From Cytophagales bacterium (GTDB lineage: Bacteria > Bacteroidota > Bacteroidia > Cytophagales > Cyclobacteriaceae): a stretch of 64,000 nt of DNA. Under the pieces are notes generated by a model. That model had not been told where the DNA came from and ran no database searches. It saw only the letters and a list, made by a program, of their open reading frames with translations. The DNA lies in contig JAFLBR010000005.1 in assembly GCA_017303795.1 (NCBI GenBank), forward strand, positions 186,001 through 250,000, read 5' to 3'. A program made the translations under genes and the position numbers. Within the stretch, counting starts at the first letter, position 1, and every line of letters begins with the position of its first letter. Below, in pieces: positions 1 to 8,925 of the stretch.

Positions 1-176
1 CCGGTAACAACACTTTTGTTATGGCGGGCCCATCATCTGGTGCTTCGGTTGTAGGCTTGCTTACCGAAGGCCACAAAGTGGAGATCAAAGACAAAAAAGA
101 TGTATGGTTAAAAGTGTATTGGGCCGATAAGTTTGCCTATGTGCGCCAATCGCAGGTGCTTGAAGTAAACTTATAG
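1..176 (+). CDS. SH3-like domain protein, C-terminal end (partial)
   Basis: The reading frame is open from the window edge (codons in phase with base 3) to TAG at 174-176, giving about 57 residues. Phrases such as GASVVGLLTEGHKVEI and WLKVYWADKFAYVRQSQV fit a bacterial SH3 (SH3b/YgiM-type) fold, in which short strands surround a conserved tryptophan. These domains usually sit in exported proteins and bind cell-wall or protein ligands. The N-terminus is outside the window, so the full architecture is unknown. Its stop overlaps the convergent permease stop by a few bases. Confidence 0.6.
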   Translation, partial: GNNTFVMAGPSSGASVVGLLTEGHKVEIKDKKDVWLKVYWADKFAYVRQSQVLEVNL

Positions 177-1115
177 TTGTTCTGAAACCGATTTGATTTT
201 CTTGCGCTGAACCGCATAACCATAATTAACTAAGTAAATACCGGCCACCGTTATCAGAAAGGCAAACCCGATTTTAGCATTCAGCTTTTCGGATAGCACC
301 AGCCAACCTAACACCACGGCCACCAGCGGGTTAACATACGAGTATAACGAGGCAATAGTAAGCGGCAACTGACTAAGCGTGTAAGCATACATACTAAACG
401 CACCAATCGATCCCACTACAATCAGGTAACTCAACGCAAAAAAAACTTCTTGCGAAAAAGTTATGTTCTCCAGATTATCGAACGTCAGGCTGAATGGAAT
501 ACAAAACAATCCACCAAACAACATTTGTAAACCAGTATTAAAGAATGGGTTTGAGTTTTTAATAGTGCGTTGCGTAAGTAAACTACCAACAGCCCACGTA
601 AGTGTGGCAACAAAAATCAAAACAATACCCAGGCTGTAGCGTGGGTTGGCAAAGTCGGCCAGGTATTCGCTAAACACCAACACAATACCACCCAACCCAA
701 CAAGCGAACCCAGTACAATTAAAAAATTGGGTAGCTCGTTGCGATTAATACTGATGTTAATAAGAATCACCACCACCGGCATGGTAGAACAAATGATGGC
801 GGCCAGTCCGCTGGGTACGGAAACTTCGGCCCACGAAACAAATCCATTGCCACACGTAATCATTAAAAAACCTCTGAACGCCTGAATGCCAAGTTCTTTT
901 GGAGCCGGTAGCTTTTCTTTTTTGATGATTAGAAAAAACAAACACATGATCAGTCCCGCTGTTATCTGCCGTAAGGCGGCAAACAAAAACGGTGGAAACT
1001 GCATTACGCCCACACGCATTACCAAAAAGGTGGTGCCCCAGATAATGCAGATGCCGGCCAGGCACAGGTAAGCAAGCGTTTTGGATTTCACGGCCGCGAA
1101 GATAGGAGTCGGCAT
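171..1115 (-). CDS. EamA/DMT-family permease
   Basis: This 314-residue integral membrane protein belongs to the drug/metabolite transporter superfamily. It shows the expected tandem EamA repeats of about five helices each (roughly residues 15-150 and 160-300), with the typical IIWGTTFLVMRVG start to repeat 1 and SYVNPLVAVVLGWLVLSE near the end of repeat 2. Family members export amino acids, metabolites or drugs across the inner membrane; the substrate cannot be told from sequence. The length is normal. The gene is divergent from the efflux operon that starts at 1227, and the 111-bp gap contains repeats that may be an operator. Confidence 0.9.
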   Translation of the reverse strand: MPTPIFAAVKSKTLAYLCLAGICIIWGTTFLVMRVGVMQFPPFLFAALRQITAGLIMCLFFLIIKKEKLPAPKELGIQAFRGFLMITCGNGFVSWAEVSVPSGLAAIICSTMPVVVILINISINRNELPNFLIVLGSLVGLGGIVLVFSEYLADFANPRYSLGIVLIFVATLTWAVGSLLTQRTIKNSNPFFNTGLQMLFGGLFCIPFSLTFDNLENITFSQEVFFALSYLIVVGSIGAFSMYAYTLSQLPLTIASLYSYVNPLVAVVLGWLVLSEKLNAKIGFAFLITVAGIYLVNYGYAVQRKKIKSVSEQL

Positions 1116-1134
1116 GCAATTGACATGCGATTAC

Positions 1135-1179
1135 CTACACTTTGATAGTGACGAACTACACTTAACGTGGAAAGTGTAA
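1135..1179. promoter_or_regulatory. Direct repeats CTACACTT spaced 21 bp plus an inverted copy; LytTR-operator-like
   Basis: CTACACTT occurs at 1135-1142 and again at 1156-1163, exactly 21 bp start to start, which is two helical turns. AAGTGTAA at 1172-1179 repeats the core in the opposite orientation. Short direct repeats with about 21-bp periodicity are typical of LytTR-family DNA-binding sites, and a LytTR regulator is encoded at the end of the operon that begins 48 bp downstream. That this is its operator is an inference. Confidence 0.45.
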
Positions 1180-1226
1180 ACAAATTTACGCAGCGAGGCG
1201 TACCTTAGGGTATAATTATAGAGTGT

Positions 1227-2300
1227 ATGGCTACGCGCATTGTATTTCTTGCCTTGCTGATGTGGAGTTGTAGTAAGGATAACCAACTTATAACACCACA
1301 AGTAAAACCTCTGATGGAAGCAGTTTATGCTTCCGGGTTTGTGGTTTCAGAACAAGAGTATCAGGTGTTTTCGCAAGCCGATGGTACGTTAGGCGAAATT
1401 CTGGTGCGCGAAGGCGAAGCGGTTAAAAAAGGAACGGCTATTCTTAAAATAAAAAGTGTACTCGCATCGGCACGATATGAGCAGGCTCGCGAAACCTATC
1501 AGCAAGCGGTAAATAATAAAGCGCCCGTAATCAACGAGCTTACCGCCATCGTGCAAAGTGCCCGCTCAAAAATGCAACTCGACTCCATTAACTTTTTACG
1601 ATTCACAAATCTGCTCAAAGCAAATGCCACTACGCGGTTGGAGTATGATCGGGCTGAGTTGCAATACAAAAATGCACGTAACGATTTTGATGCAGCCAAA
1701 AGCAGACTTGCCAAAACCCGAAACGATCTGGAAACCGCAATCAAAAATGCAAATAACCAATTACAGATTGCCGAAGAAGAATCGGGCAACTACATGTTGC
1801 GCAGCGATATTGATGGTGTGGTGTTAAAGATTATGAAAGAGCAAGGCGAACTGGTGCGCAGAAGCGAAGCCGTTGCTGTGGTAGGTAAGCCTGAAAATTT
1901 TTATCTGAAACTTTCTGTGGATGAATTAGATGTACAACGCGTTAAAGTAGGCCAACCTGCACTGATAAAGATTGATGCCTTCTCGGGAAAAATACTGAAT
2001 GGAAAAGTAACTAAGGTCTATCCGCTTATTGACACGCGCCAGCAATCGCTGCGGGTAGATGTAGCACTGGATGAAGATGCACCCGGTCTGATTTCAGGAT
2101 TGGCTGTTGAGGTAAACATTGTGGTTCAGCAAAAAGAAGCCGCATTGGTTGTTTCCAAACAATTGGTGCAACCGGGCGATTCGGTTTGGGTTATGGAGGG
2201 CAACAAGAAGCAAAAAGTAAAAATTGTTCGGGGTATTGAAACGCTGGATGAAGTAGAGATTTTGTCGGGCATTACGGCACAAAGCATCTTGAGCAATTAA
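1227..2300 (+). CDS. HlyD/RND-type periplasmic adaptor lipoprotein of an ABC efflux system
   Basis: This 357-residue membrane-fusion protein has a short signal with a lipobox (LLMWSC, Cys about residue 15), so it is probably anchored as a lipoprotein. A lipoyl/biotinyl-like half domain with GTLGEILVREGEAVKKG follows, then a long charged helical hairpin (about residues 85-185), the second lipoyl half (DGVVLKIMKEQGELV) and a beta-barrel region. The arrangement matches MacA/HlyD adaptors that link an inner-membrane pump to an outer-membrane channel. The permease gene starts 3 bp downstream, which indicates one transcript. No TolC-like gene is present in the operon. Confidence 0.9.
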   Translation: MATRIVFLALLMWSCSKDNQLITPQVKPLMEAVYASGFVVSEQEYQVFSQADGTLGEILVREGEAVKKGTAILKIKSVLASARYEQARETYQQAVNNKAPVINELTAIVQSARSKMQLDSINFLRFTNLLKANATTRLEYDRAELQYKNARNDFDAAKSRLAKTRNDLETAIKNANNQLQIAEEESGNYMLRSDIDGVVLKIMKEQGELVRRSEAVAVVGKPENFYLKLSVDELDVQRVKVGQPALIKIDAFSGKILNGKVTKVYPLIDTRQQSLRVDVALDEDAPGLISGLAVEVNIVVQQKEAALVVSKQLVQPGDSVWVMEGNKKQKVKIVRGIETLDEVEILSGITAQSILSN

Positions 2301-2303
2301 CAC

Positions 2304-3572
2304 ATGGTCGCACGATTTACATCGCTAAAACTTTCGTTAAGCATTGCGCGGGTGCACCTTTTCAGTAAACCCAAGCAAACTATTATTGCCATGTTGGGTG
2401 TAACGTTTGGCATTGGGATGTTTATTGCGTTGATTGGATTAATGACGGGCCTCAACGATTTCACCGAAGAGATCACCATGACTTCTTCGCCCGATATTCA
2501 CATCTACCATGATATTACTGAAAAGCGAGTAAGCATTCTCGAAGCGGTTAATCCACAAGGTATAAACGTAGTGCACCATCAAAAGCCAAAAAATGAAACG
2601 GCTAAACTTCGCGGAGCAGCACGCATGGTGGAAGTGCTTCGGCAGGATGCACGCATTTACGGTGTGGCACCTATGATAACCTCGCAGGTATTTTATAATT
2701 ATGGCCCGGCTCAGTTAAACGGACAAATACAAGGCGTAGAAATTCTGGAAGAGGATAAGTTGTTTGACCTAAAAGCAAAAATGAAAGACGGTCGGTTGGA
2801 AGATCTGCTCGCCTTTCACGAAGGTATTATTATGGGCAGCGGACTTGCCCGCAAACTCAATATAAAAAAAGGCGACCGTGTGGTGATAACTACTCCGCAA
2901 GGATTTACGCGTACACTAAAAGTAGTTGGCATTTTCCAGATTGGCATTGGTGCAGTAGATAATGTGCGCAGCTATGCCAACATGAGTATGGTACAAACCA
3001 TCCTGCAGCAAGATAAATCGTACATCACCGACATAAACATAAAACTCAAAGATCGCCACACCTCAAAAACAGTAGCTAAAGAACTTCAAACCAAGTTTGT
3101 GTATAAAGCAGAAGATTGGGAAACAGCTAACGCTACATTTTTAACAGGTGTTACTATTCGCAATATAATTACGTATGCAGTAAGCTTTACTTTGTTGGTA
3201 GTGGCAGGTTTTGGAATCTACAACATCTTGAACATGACCATCTACAACAAGATGAAAGACATTGCCATTTTAAAAGCGATGGGTTTTGCGGGTATGGATG
3301 TGCGCAGCATTTTTATGATTCAGTCGTTAGTTATTGGGTTGCTGGGTGGACTGTTGGGTTTGCTGGTAGGCTTCACCCTTTCATCGCTTATAGCTCAGGC
3401 ACCTTTTGATGGTGGCGATGTAATCAGTCTGGATCATTTTCCGGTAAACTTCAAATTGAAATATTATATAACCGGAATTGTTTTTGGCGTAAGCACTACT
3501 GCAATAGCCGGTTATATGCCTTCGCGCAAAGCAGCAAAAATAGATCCGATAGAAATATTAAGAGGCCAATGA
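2304..3572 (+). CDS. MacB/FtsX-type ABC transporter permease
   Basis: The 422-residue protein has one N-terminal helix (about residues 28-50), a large periplasmic MacB_PCD-like domain, and a C-terminal FtsX domain with three helices near residues 285-410. The FtsX region includes ILNMTIYNKMKDIAILKAMGF, ending in PSRKAAKIDPIEILRG, which is characteristic of this permease family. These permeases work as mechanotransmitters with an adaptor and an ATPase to extrude peptides, antibiotics or lipoproteins from the periplasm. The next gene starts within its last codons (4-bp overlap), so the two are translationally coupled. Confidence 0.92.
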   Translation: MVARFTSLKLSLSIARVHLFSKPKQTIIAMLGVTFGIGMFIALIGLMTGLNDFTEEITMTSSPDIHIYHDITEKRVSILEAVNPQGINVVHHQKPKNETAKLRGAARMVEVLRQDARIYGVAPMITSQVFYNYGPAQLNGQIQGVEILEEDKLFDLKAKMKDGRLEDLLAFHEGIIMGSGLARKLNIKKGDRVVITTPQGFTRTLKVVGIFQIGIGAVDNVRSYANMSMVQTILQQDKSYITDINIKLKDRHTSKTVAKELQTKFVYKAEDWETANATFLTGVTIRNIITYAVSFTLLVVAGFGIYNILNMTIYNKMKDIAILKAMGFAGMDVRSIFMIQSLVIGLLGGLLGLLVGFTLSSLIAQAPFDGGDVISLDHFPVNFKLKYYITGIVFGVSTTAIAGYMPSRKAAKIDPIEILRGQ

Positions 3573-4246
3573 ACCCGGTTCTGCACGCAAAAAATATTAC
3601 CAAGTATTTTTACGATCCTGAGAAATTTCAGGTACTGAAAAATATTGAGTTGAAAGTGGAACGCGGTCAGTTTCTTTCGCTGGTTGGAAAATCGGGCTGT
3701 GGAAAATCTACGTTGATGTATGTACTCTCCACTATGGATACCGACTATGAAGGCGAATTACAGATTGCAAATGAATTGCTAACCGGAAAGTCGCAGAATG
3801 CGTTGGCTAAATTCCGGAACCGGCACATCGGTTTTGTATTTCAGTTTCATTATTTGTTGCCTGAGTTTACTGTGTTGCAGAACGTAATGATACCCGCATT
3901 AAAATTAGGTGAGCTAACAACTGCAGAAATTGAACATCGGGCAATGGAAAAATTAGGGTTGTTAGGAGTGGCCGAACATGCCCGCAAAAAAACCAATAAA
4001 CTTTCGGGTGGGCAGCAACAGCGGGTGGCTATTGCCCGTGCGCTAATCAACAATCCAGATATTCTGATGGGCGATGAACCAACTGGAAATCTGGACTCGC
4101 ATAACTCGGGAATTGTGTTTGAGATTTTCAGAGAGTTAACCACCGTGCACAAACAAACTATTATTGCCGTTACCCACGATGAGGAGTTTGCCCGCAGAAC
4201 GGATAGAGTAGTGGAAATGAGTGATGGACAAATTATCACTAGCTAA
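3569..4246 (+). CDS. ABC transporter ATP-binding protein (LolD/MacB-type)
   Basis: This 225-residue nucleotide-binding subunit carries Walker A GKSGCGKST (residues 40-48), the Q-loop FVFQFHYLLPEFTV, signature LSGGQQQRV, Walker B ILMGDEP and the H-loop VTHDEEF. Length and sequence place it in the LolD/FtsE/MacB subfamily, which pairs with FtsX-fold permeases. Its start overlaps the permease stop. Together with the adaptor at 1227 it completes a tripartite efflux pump; the substrate is unknown. Confidence 0.95.
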   Translation: MNPVLHAKNITKYFYDPEKFQVLKNIELKVERGQFLSLVGKSGCGKSTLMYVLSTMDTDYEGELQIANELLTGKSQNALAKFRNRHIGFVFQFHYLLPEFTVLQNVMIPALKLGELTTAEIEHRAMEKLGLLGVAEHARKKTNKLSGGQQQRVAIARALINNPDILMGDEPTGNLDSHNSGIVFEIFRELTTVHKQTIIAVTHDEEFARRTDRVVEMSDGQIITS

Positions 4247-4296
4247 TAGAGTAGGGGTAACCGGTAGAGAAGGTGTCATTACCAAAACGAAACTTT

Positions 4297-4431
4297 ATGA
4301 CGACCCATTCAAATCAAAAATCAGAACCGTTGGTTAATTCTTATGCCAGCCATTTTCAAATTGCGTTGAGTAACTGGTACTTGTTGCAGATAGAACAAAT
4401 TAAAAAACGCCACAAGCGACATAAACCCTGA
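4297..4431 (+). CDS. Small ORF, 44 residues, upstream of the histidine kinase
   Basis: ATG at 4297 opens a 44-residue frame ending in TGA at 4429-4431, one base before the kinase ATG at 4433. The tight junction suggests translational coupling. The product (MTTHSNQKSEPLVN start, IEQIKKRHKRHKP end) is short, soluble-looking and strongly basic at the C-terminus, with no signal peptide or membrane segment. I do not recognise a family. It could be a real small regulator of the downstream kinase, or a translated leader that sets kinase levels. The support is position, not homology. Confidence 0.45.
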   Translation: MTTHSNQKSEPLVNSYASHFQIALSNWYLLQIEQIKKRHKRHKP

Positions 4432-4432
4432 A

Positions 4433-5461
4433 ATGAAGATAGCCCCAATCGGTTATAAAAGCTGGAACACGTTAGGCAGAACCTATGCAATTCTGATGGG
4501 CTTATGTGTGTTGGGATTTTTGGTGCGTCTTGCTGTGGTTGATTTATTTTCGGTGGAGTTTCAGTTCAAGGTTTTTTTGGTTTCCATACCGATTGTCTTT
4601 TTTAGTTGGGAAATACTAAGAGGCATTAGTTTATTTCTGGATCGCGTTTATCCTTATAGTCGGAATGTTGCCATGCGCATCATTATCCAACTTGCACTTG
4701 GAACTGTTTTCGGATTGATCAGCCGCATTCTCATCTATTATTATGGCGAACCCAACTTACCCATAACCGTAGATGAATTGTTTCTTACACTAACGTGGGC
4801 AGGTTACACTCTTTTTCCGGGTATTGTGAACATGGGTTTTTTCATTGCCTACTTTATTGGCAAATGGAAAGAAGAGTTATTAAAAGCCGAGCGATTGGAG
4901 AAAGAAAAAACACAGGTGCAATTTGAAAACCTGAAGAACCAACTTAACCCACATTTTTTATTTAATGCGTTAGCTTCGCTCAATAGTTTAATATTGGAAG
5001 ATCAACAACTCGCTTCTAAATTCCTGCAGCACTTATCTAAAGTCTATCGTTATGTGTTGCAACACAAAGAACAAAATCTGGTCTCGCTGCAAACCGAACT
5101 AGATTTTATTCAGAATTATACTTTTCTGGCCGAAACCCGCTTTGATAAAGCATTGTCAATTCGGGTTGTTACGCGCCCTGAAGATTTAGATAAGCAATTG
5201 GTTCCGGTTACGTTACAGGTTTTGTTGGAAAACGCTTTTAAGCATAATGTAATTGAGGTAACCCGACCGCTAAACATTCAGGTTTATACCGAAAATAATT
5301 ACCTGGTAGTACGTAATAATTTACAGGTGCGGAAGCAAGTAGAAGATTCCAATCAACAAGGACTTGAAAACCTGAACAAATTGTATCAATATCAAACCGA
5401 TAAACCGATAGTAATTGAAACAACAGAAACTCACTTCACTATAAAAGTGCCTTTGTTATGA
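4433..5461 (+). CDS. LytS-type sensor histidine kinase
   Basis: This 342-residue membrane kinase has four predicted helices (about residues 18-38, 46-62, 84-106, 126-145), a short linker, and the His_kinase (PF06580) motif LNPHFLFNAL with the phospho-accepting His at 174. An HATPase domain follows, with the N-box VLLENAFKHNVIE. No periplasmic sensor domain is visible, so sensing is probably in or at the membrane, as in bacitracin-type systems that watch their transporter. The response-regulator ATG overlaps its stop, and it lies downstream of the efflux genes in the same direction. Confidence 0.93.
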   Translation: MKIAPIGYKSWNTLGRTYAILMGLCVLGFLVRLAVVDLFSVEFQFKVFLVSIPIVFFSWEILRGISLFLDRVYPYSRNVAMRIIIQLALGTVFGLISRILIYYYGEPNLPITVDELFLTLTWAGYTLFPGIVNMGFFIAYFIGKWKEELLKAERLEKEKTQVQFENLKNQLNPHFLFNALASLNSLILEDQQLASKFLQHLSKVYRYVLQHKEQNLVSLQTELDFIQNYTFLAETRFDKALSIRVVTRPEDLDKQLVPVTLQVLLENAFKHNVIEVTRPLNIQVYTENNYLVVRNNLQVRKQVEDSNQQGLENLNKLYQYQTDKPIVIETTETHFTIKVPLL

Positions 5462-6204
5462 ACATACTAATAATTGAAGACGAGCCTTTGGTAGCGAAAG
5501 ACCTTCGCAATCTGGTATTGAAACTTGAGCCTGATGCACAAATTCTAAATACGCTGGGGAGTGTGGAGCAGGCCAAAGCATGGTTTGCTGAAAATGAGCA
5601 GCCGCAACTTATACTCTCTGATATTCAGTTAGCCGATGGCGTAAGTTTTGAAATCTTTGAAAAGCAAAAGATAAACTGCCCGATCATTTTTTCTACAGCT
5701 TATGATGCTTACGCCATTCGTGCGTTTAAACTTAATAGCATCGATTACCTGTTAAAACCAATTGACGAAAAAGAATTGGAACGTGCACTCGGCAAGTTTA
5801 AGAAGCTGGCAGCGGGCGCACACACTGAATCGTTATTTAATTTATTGCACCACTTTACAGAACCTCGTAAATACAAAGAGCGCTTTCTTTCCATGCAACG
5901 AAACAATTTCGTTCCTGTATCGGTAAACGATATTGCCTTCTTCAGCAAAGAAGAATTGATATTTATTAATACCGTTACCGGAGAAAAACTTTTGAGTGAT
6001 CATCACACCATGGACGAACTGGAGTCGTTACTGGACCCTGCTGTTTTTTATCGGGTAAACCGCCAACATCTTGTACACATTAAAAGTGTAGCTCGATTAA
6101 AAACTACACATAAAGGCCTCAATGTACAGCTTAAACCACCCTACACACTCGAACTGGAGTTGAGCCGTGAAAAAGTTACGGCCTTTAAACAGTGGCTGGC
6201 GTAA
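5458..6204 (+). CDS. LytTR-family response regulator
   Basis: The 248-residue protein has an N-terminal receiver domain (acidic pocket E7/D8, phospho-acceptor D55 in ILSDIQLADG, switch lysine in DYLLKP) and a C-terminal LytTR DNA-binding domain from about residue 145. The FYRVNRQHLVHIKSV segment is typical of LytTR. It is coupled to the kinase by a 4-bp overlap. LytTR proteins bind pairs of short direct repeats; such a pair lies at 1135-1163 upstream of the efflux operon, so autogenous control is a reasonable inference. Confidence 0.95.
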   Translation: MNILIIEDEPLVAKDLRNLVLKLEPDAQILNTLGSVEQAKAWFAENEQPQLILSDIQLADGVSFEIFEKQKINCPIIFSTAYDAYAIRAFKLNSIDYLLKPIDEKELERALGKFKKLAAGAHTESLFNLLHHFTEPRKYKERFLSMQRNNFVPVSVNDIAFFSKEELIFINTVTGEKLLSDHHTMDELESLLDPAVFYRVNRQHLVHIKSVARLKTTHKGLNVQLKPPYTLELELSREKVTAFKQWLA

Positions 6205-6615
6205 TTAACCGTTAATGGTATCGTACACCACCACGCGTTCCCACAGGTGCGAGCACTCAGCAATAAATTTTTGGTGTAGCGGATGATCCTGATAGGTTTT
6301 CTGACCGGCAAGGTCTTTGAAAAACATCAGTTCAGAAACAGCAAAGCTATTATCTACCACATCGCGTTTTTCGGTGCTGGCCGGAACACCCACATGGATA
6401 TATTGTATGGTTTCGATTTTAGAAAGCGATTTTACTCCGGCTATCAATTTTGCCAGGTCTTCTTTCGAGTTAGGGTTCTTCAACCAGAAAAACACATGGT
6501 GAACAAGTACATTTTTATCCTGATCCATAGCGGCAGCGTTTAAAGCTGGGGCTAAAGTTAATAAAGATGCGCTGGCTATAAATTTTCTGCGGGTGGTTTT
6601 GGTTGTCATGTTCAT
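6205..6615 (-). CDS. Dabb-family (stress-responsive A/B barrel) protein with Tat-like signal
   Basis: The 136-residue protein begins with TTRRKFIASASLLTLAPALNAAA, a twin-arginine-type signal, so it is probably exported folded. The mature part has the Dabb ferredoxin-like fold pattern (VLVHHVFFWLKNP at the start, an IHVGVPASTEKRDVVD centre, and YQDHPLHQKFIAE near the end). Dabb proteins are small dimeric barrels; known members act in stress or as cyclases, but most are uncharacterised. Its stop abuts that of the convergent LytTR gene. A second Dabb gene lies at the right edge of the window. Confidence 0.85.
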   Translation of the reverse strand: MNMTTKTTRRKFIASASLLTLAPALNAAAMDQDKNVLVHHVFFWLKNPNSKEDLAKLIAGVKSLSKIETIQYIHVGVPASTEKRDVVDNSFAVSELMFFKDLAGQKTYQDHPLHQKFIAECSHLWERVVVYDTING

Positions 6616-6740
6616 TTAATTAAAAATTAAAGGTACAAGTATTTTTAGGATAGCTTACTGGCCTGGCATACATTCAAAGAGTTTGATTCTTAAAATTTCT
6701 ATCTTAACCGTGTAACCTTTGTTAACCCTTCCGGTAACTA

Positions 6741-7310
6741 ATGCCGAAACCCGATAAAAGTATTGACCTGATGAGCGATGAAAAGATAATGGAAGCCGTA
6801 AAAAGCGGCAACCTGCAACAGGCCTCTTTGCTTTTCGATCGGTTTCATAAACGGATTTTCAATTTCCTGGTTCGGATGACGGGCGACCGCGATGTAGCGG
6901 AAGACTTAACACAGAATGTGTTTCTGCGGCTGCTTAAGTATCGTCACTCCTACAACCCCGAAATGAAATTTCAATCGTGGATCTACCAAATGGCACGCAA
7001 TGCCTTTGCAGATCACTATCAAAAGCAAAAGCAGCTAAAACCTGCCAACATGGAAGTGGAAAAATTACACGAAAGTTTGCCCGATCTGACCGAAGCTTTA
7101 GAGCAGGAAGAAACCGAAAAAAGGTTGATCCGCGCACTGGCTCAGCTACCAGACGATTACCGGGAGTTACTTGTGCTTACACGCTTCCAGCATTTGAAGT
7201 ATGAAGAGGTGGCCGGTTTTTTAAATATGACCGTGGCCAACGTGAAAGTAAAAGTGCACCGCGCTATTGGCCAGTTGCGCGAAAATTATTTCGAACTCGA
7301 AAACGCATAA
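6741..7310 (+). CDS. ECF-type RNA polymerase sigma factor
   Basis: The 189-residue protein has sigma region 2 (AEDLTQNVFLRLLKY, then FQSWIYQMARNAFADHY) and region 4 (LPDDYRELLVLTRFQHLKYEEVAGFLNMTVANVKVKVHRA), without regions 1 and 3, which defines group 4 (ECF) sigma factors. The anti-sigma gene starts 3 bp after its stop. The two exported proteins further downstream may be targets or part of the same operon. No own-promoter motif could be fixed with confidence. Confidence 0.95.
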   Translation: MPKPDKSIDLMSDEKIMEAVKSGNLQQASLLFDRFHKRIFNFLVRMTGDRDVAEDLTQNVFLRLLKYRHSYNPEMKFQSWIYQMARNAFADHYQKQKQLKPANMEVEKLHESLPDLTEALEQEETEKRLIRALAQLPDDYRELLVLTRFQHLKYEEVAGFLNMTVANVKVKVHRAIGQLRENYFELENA

Positions 7311-7313
7311 CCT

Positions 7314-8090
7314 ATGGATAAGCAAAAGTGGGAAGGCAGGTTGATTGATTACATTGATGGAAGAGCCGATGCAGCCGAGCGGGCAGCTATCGAAAACGAA
7401 TTGCTACACAACGAAGCAGTGCGTAATCTCTACAATCAACTTACTGAAGTTATCGGGGCCATGAATGAAGCCCGCGTGCTGGAACCTTCCGGAAAGTTGA
7501 AGGCCAACTTTGAACAAGCCTTGCAGGAAGAAATTGCATCGCAAGCCAGGCCAACCAAAACAGTTTTCTTCTCACCCGTGGTGTATCGGGTTGCTGCTGG
7601 GTTTGTATTGCTGATGGTGGGTTTAGCGATTGGTTATAAAATCAACCAAAGCAATGTGGAGGCGGATAGGCTTGCAAGATTGGAGAAAGAACTGGAAGAG
7701 AATCGACAAATGATGTTGGCTATGATGGATAACCAACTTTCGGCCAGCCAGCGTATGATTGGCGTTTCGGTTGCCTATGAAATGGAAAAACCTGATGATG
7801 AAATTGTGAACGTGCTGGTAAAAACCATGAACGAAGATGTAAACACCAACGTGCGCCTGGCTGCACTCGATGCGCTGGGTAAGTTTAGTAATGAAGAACA
7901 GGTTCGAAATGAATTAATCGGATCGCTTAAAACGCAGAAAGACCCAGTGGTGCAGATAGCTCTAATCCAGTTATTGGTTACAATGAAAGAAAAAGGTGTG
8001 CTGAACCAATTGGAAAAAATTACCCGCGATGCGGGCACACTGAAAGCGGTAAAAGACGAAGCCCATGCAGGAATATTGAAACTCTCGTAA
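7314..8090 (+). CDS. Membrane anti-sigma factor with C-terminal HEAT-repeat region
   Basis: The 258-residue protein starts with an anti-sigma-like helical domain (LIDYIDGRADAAERAAIENEL) that lacks the HxxxCxxC zinc ligands of classic ZAS domains. One membrane helix follows (about residues 83-105), then a coiled-coil stretch and a helical region whose VRLAALDALGKF and VVQIALIQLLVTM units look like HEAT repeats. The expected role is to hold the upstream ECF factor at the membrane. The HEAT-like outer domain would be the sensing part and is not common in anti-sigma factors; that role is inferred from layout. Confidence 0.85.
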   Translation: MDKQKWEGRLIDYIDGRADAAERAAIENELLHNEAVRNLYNQLTEVIGAMNEARVLEPSGKLKANFEQALQEEIASQARPTKTVFFSPVVYRVAAGFVLLMVGLAIGYKINQSNVEADRLARLEKELEENRQMMLAMMDNQLSASQRMIGVSVAYEMEKPDDEIVNVLVKTMNEDVNTNVRLAALDALGKFSNEEQVRNELIGSLKTQKDPVVQIALIQLLVTMKEKGVLNQLEKITRDAGTLKAVKDEAHAGILKLS

Positions 8091-8166
8091 TGCGCACTGC
8101 AGAACGCAAAGCAAGAGACTTGAATAGATAAATAAGTTTGAATCATAAAAATTAAAAAAGATAAGT

Positions 8167-8925
8167 ATGAAAAAGGTATTGGTTTTAATATGTGTTTGGC
8201 TGGCAGCACAAACAGCATTTGCGCAGGAGTTTAAAGTGGCAAAAAGTACGGGTCGCCTGGAATTGAACATTGGCCGGGTAACTGTGGAGGGACACAGTGG
8301 CAATGAGATTATTTTTTCTTCACGCGATAATCGCGAAAGCAAAGATGAACGCGCACAGGGATTACGCCCCATTAACGGAATGGGTCTTGATGATAACACC
8401 GGTTTGGGAATAAATGTAACCCAGAAGGGCGATGTAGTGGAGGTAAATCAATTGAAAAAAATGAATGCCCCCGATATCAAAGTACTGGTACCTAAAGGGG
8501 TGATTGTTTCATTCAGTCATCAATCGCAATATGGCGGTAAAGCCACCTTTAAGAATATGGAGAATGAAATTGAAGTCTCTGCCACGTACAACAGCATTGA
8601 GTTGGAAAACGTAACCGGACCGCTGGCTATAAAAAGTGTATATGGCCATATCGAAGCTAGCCTGGGTGGTAATATAAAAGGCCCTATCTCTATCGTATCA
8701 GTTTATGATTACGTGGATGTTGCGTTGTCGCCAGCTATTAAGGCTAATCTTAAACTCAGCACTTCGTATGGCGAAATTTTTGTTGGCCCTGAGTTCAACA
8801 TCGAGATTGAGAAGCAAGGTAATTGGGTGCAGTACAGCGACAAGGTAAACGGTAAGCTTAACGGTGGTGGCTTAAGTATAGATATTCGTGCGGATTACGG
8901 CAAAATTTACCTGCGCAAAAAATGA
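8167..8925 (+). CDS. Exported DUF4097-like beta-repeat protein (first of pair)
   Basis: The 252-residue protein has a clear Sec signal peptide (cleavage after AFA, about residue 19). The mature chain consists of short beta-strand units such as EVSATYNSIELENVTGPLAIKSVYGHIEA, the pattern of DUF4097/DUF2807-type right-handed beta folds. No catalytic motif is visible. It overlaps the next gene by 4 bp. Because it follows an ECF sigma/anti-sigma pair on the same strand, it may be regulated by that system in the periplasm or at the outer membrane. Function unknown. Confidence 0.75.
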   Translation: MKKVLVLICVWLAAQTAFAQEFKVAKSTGRLELNIGRVTVEGHSGNEIIFSSRDNRESKDERAQGLRPINGMGLDDNTGLGINVTQKGDVVEVNQLKKMNAPDIKVLVPKGVIVSFSHQSQYGGKATFKNMENEIEVSATYNSIELENVTGPLAIKSVYGHIEASLGGNIKGPISIVSVYDYVDVALSPAIKANLKLSTSYGEIFVGPEFNIEIEKQGNWVQYSDKVNGKLNGGGLSIDIRADYGKIYLRKK

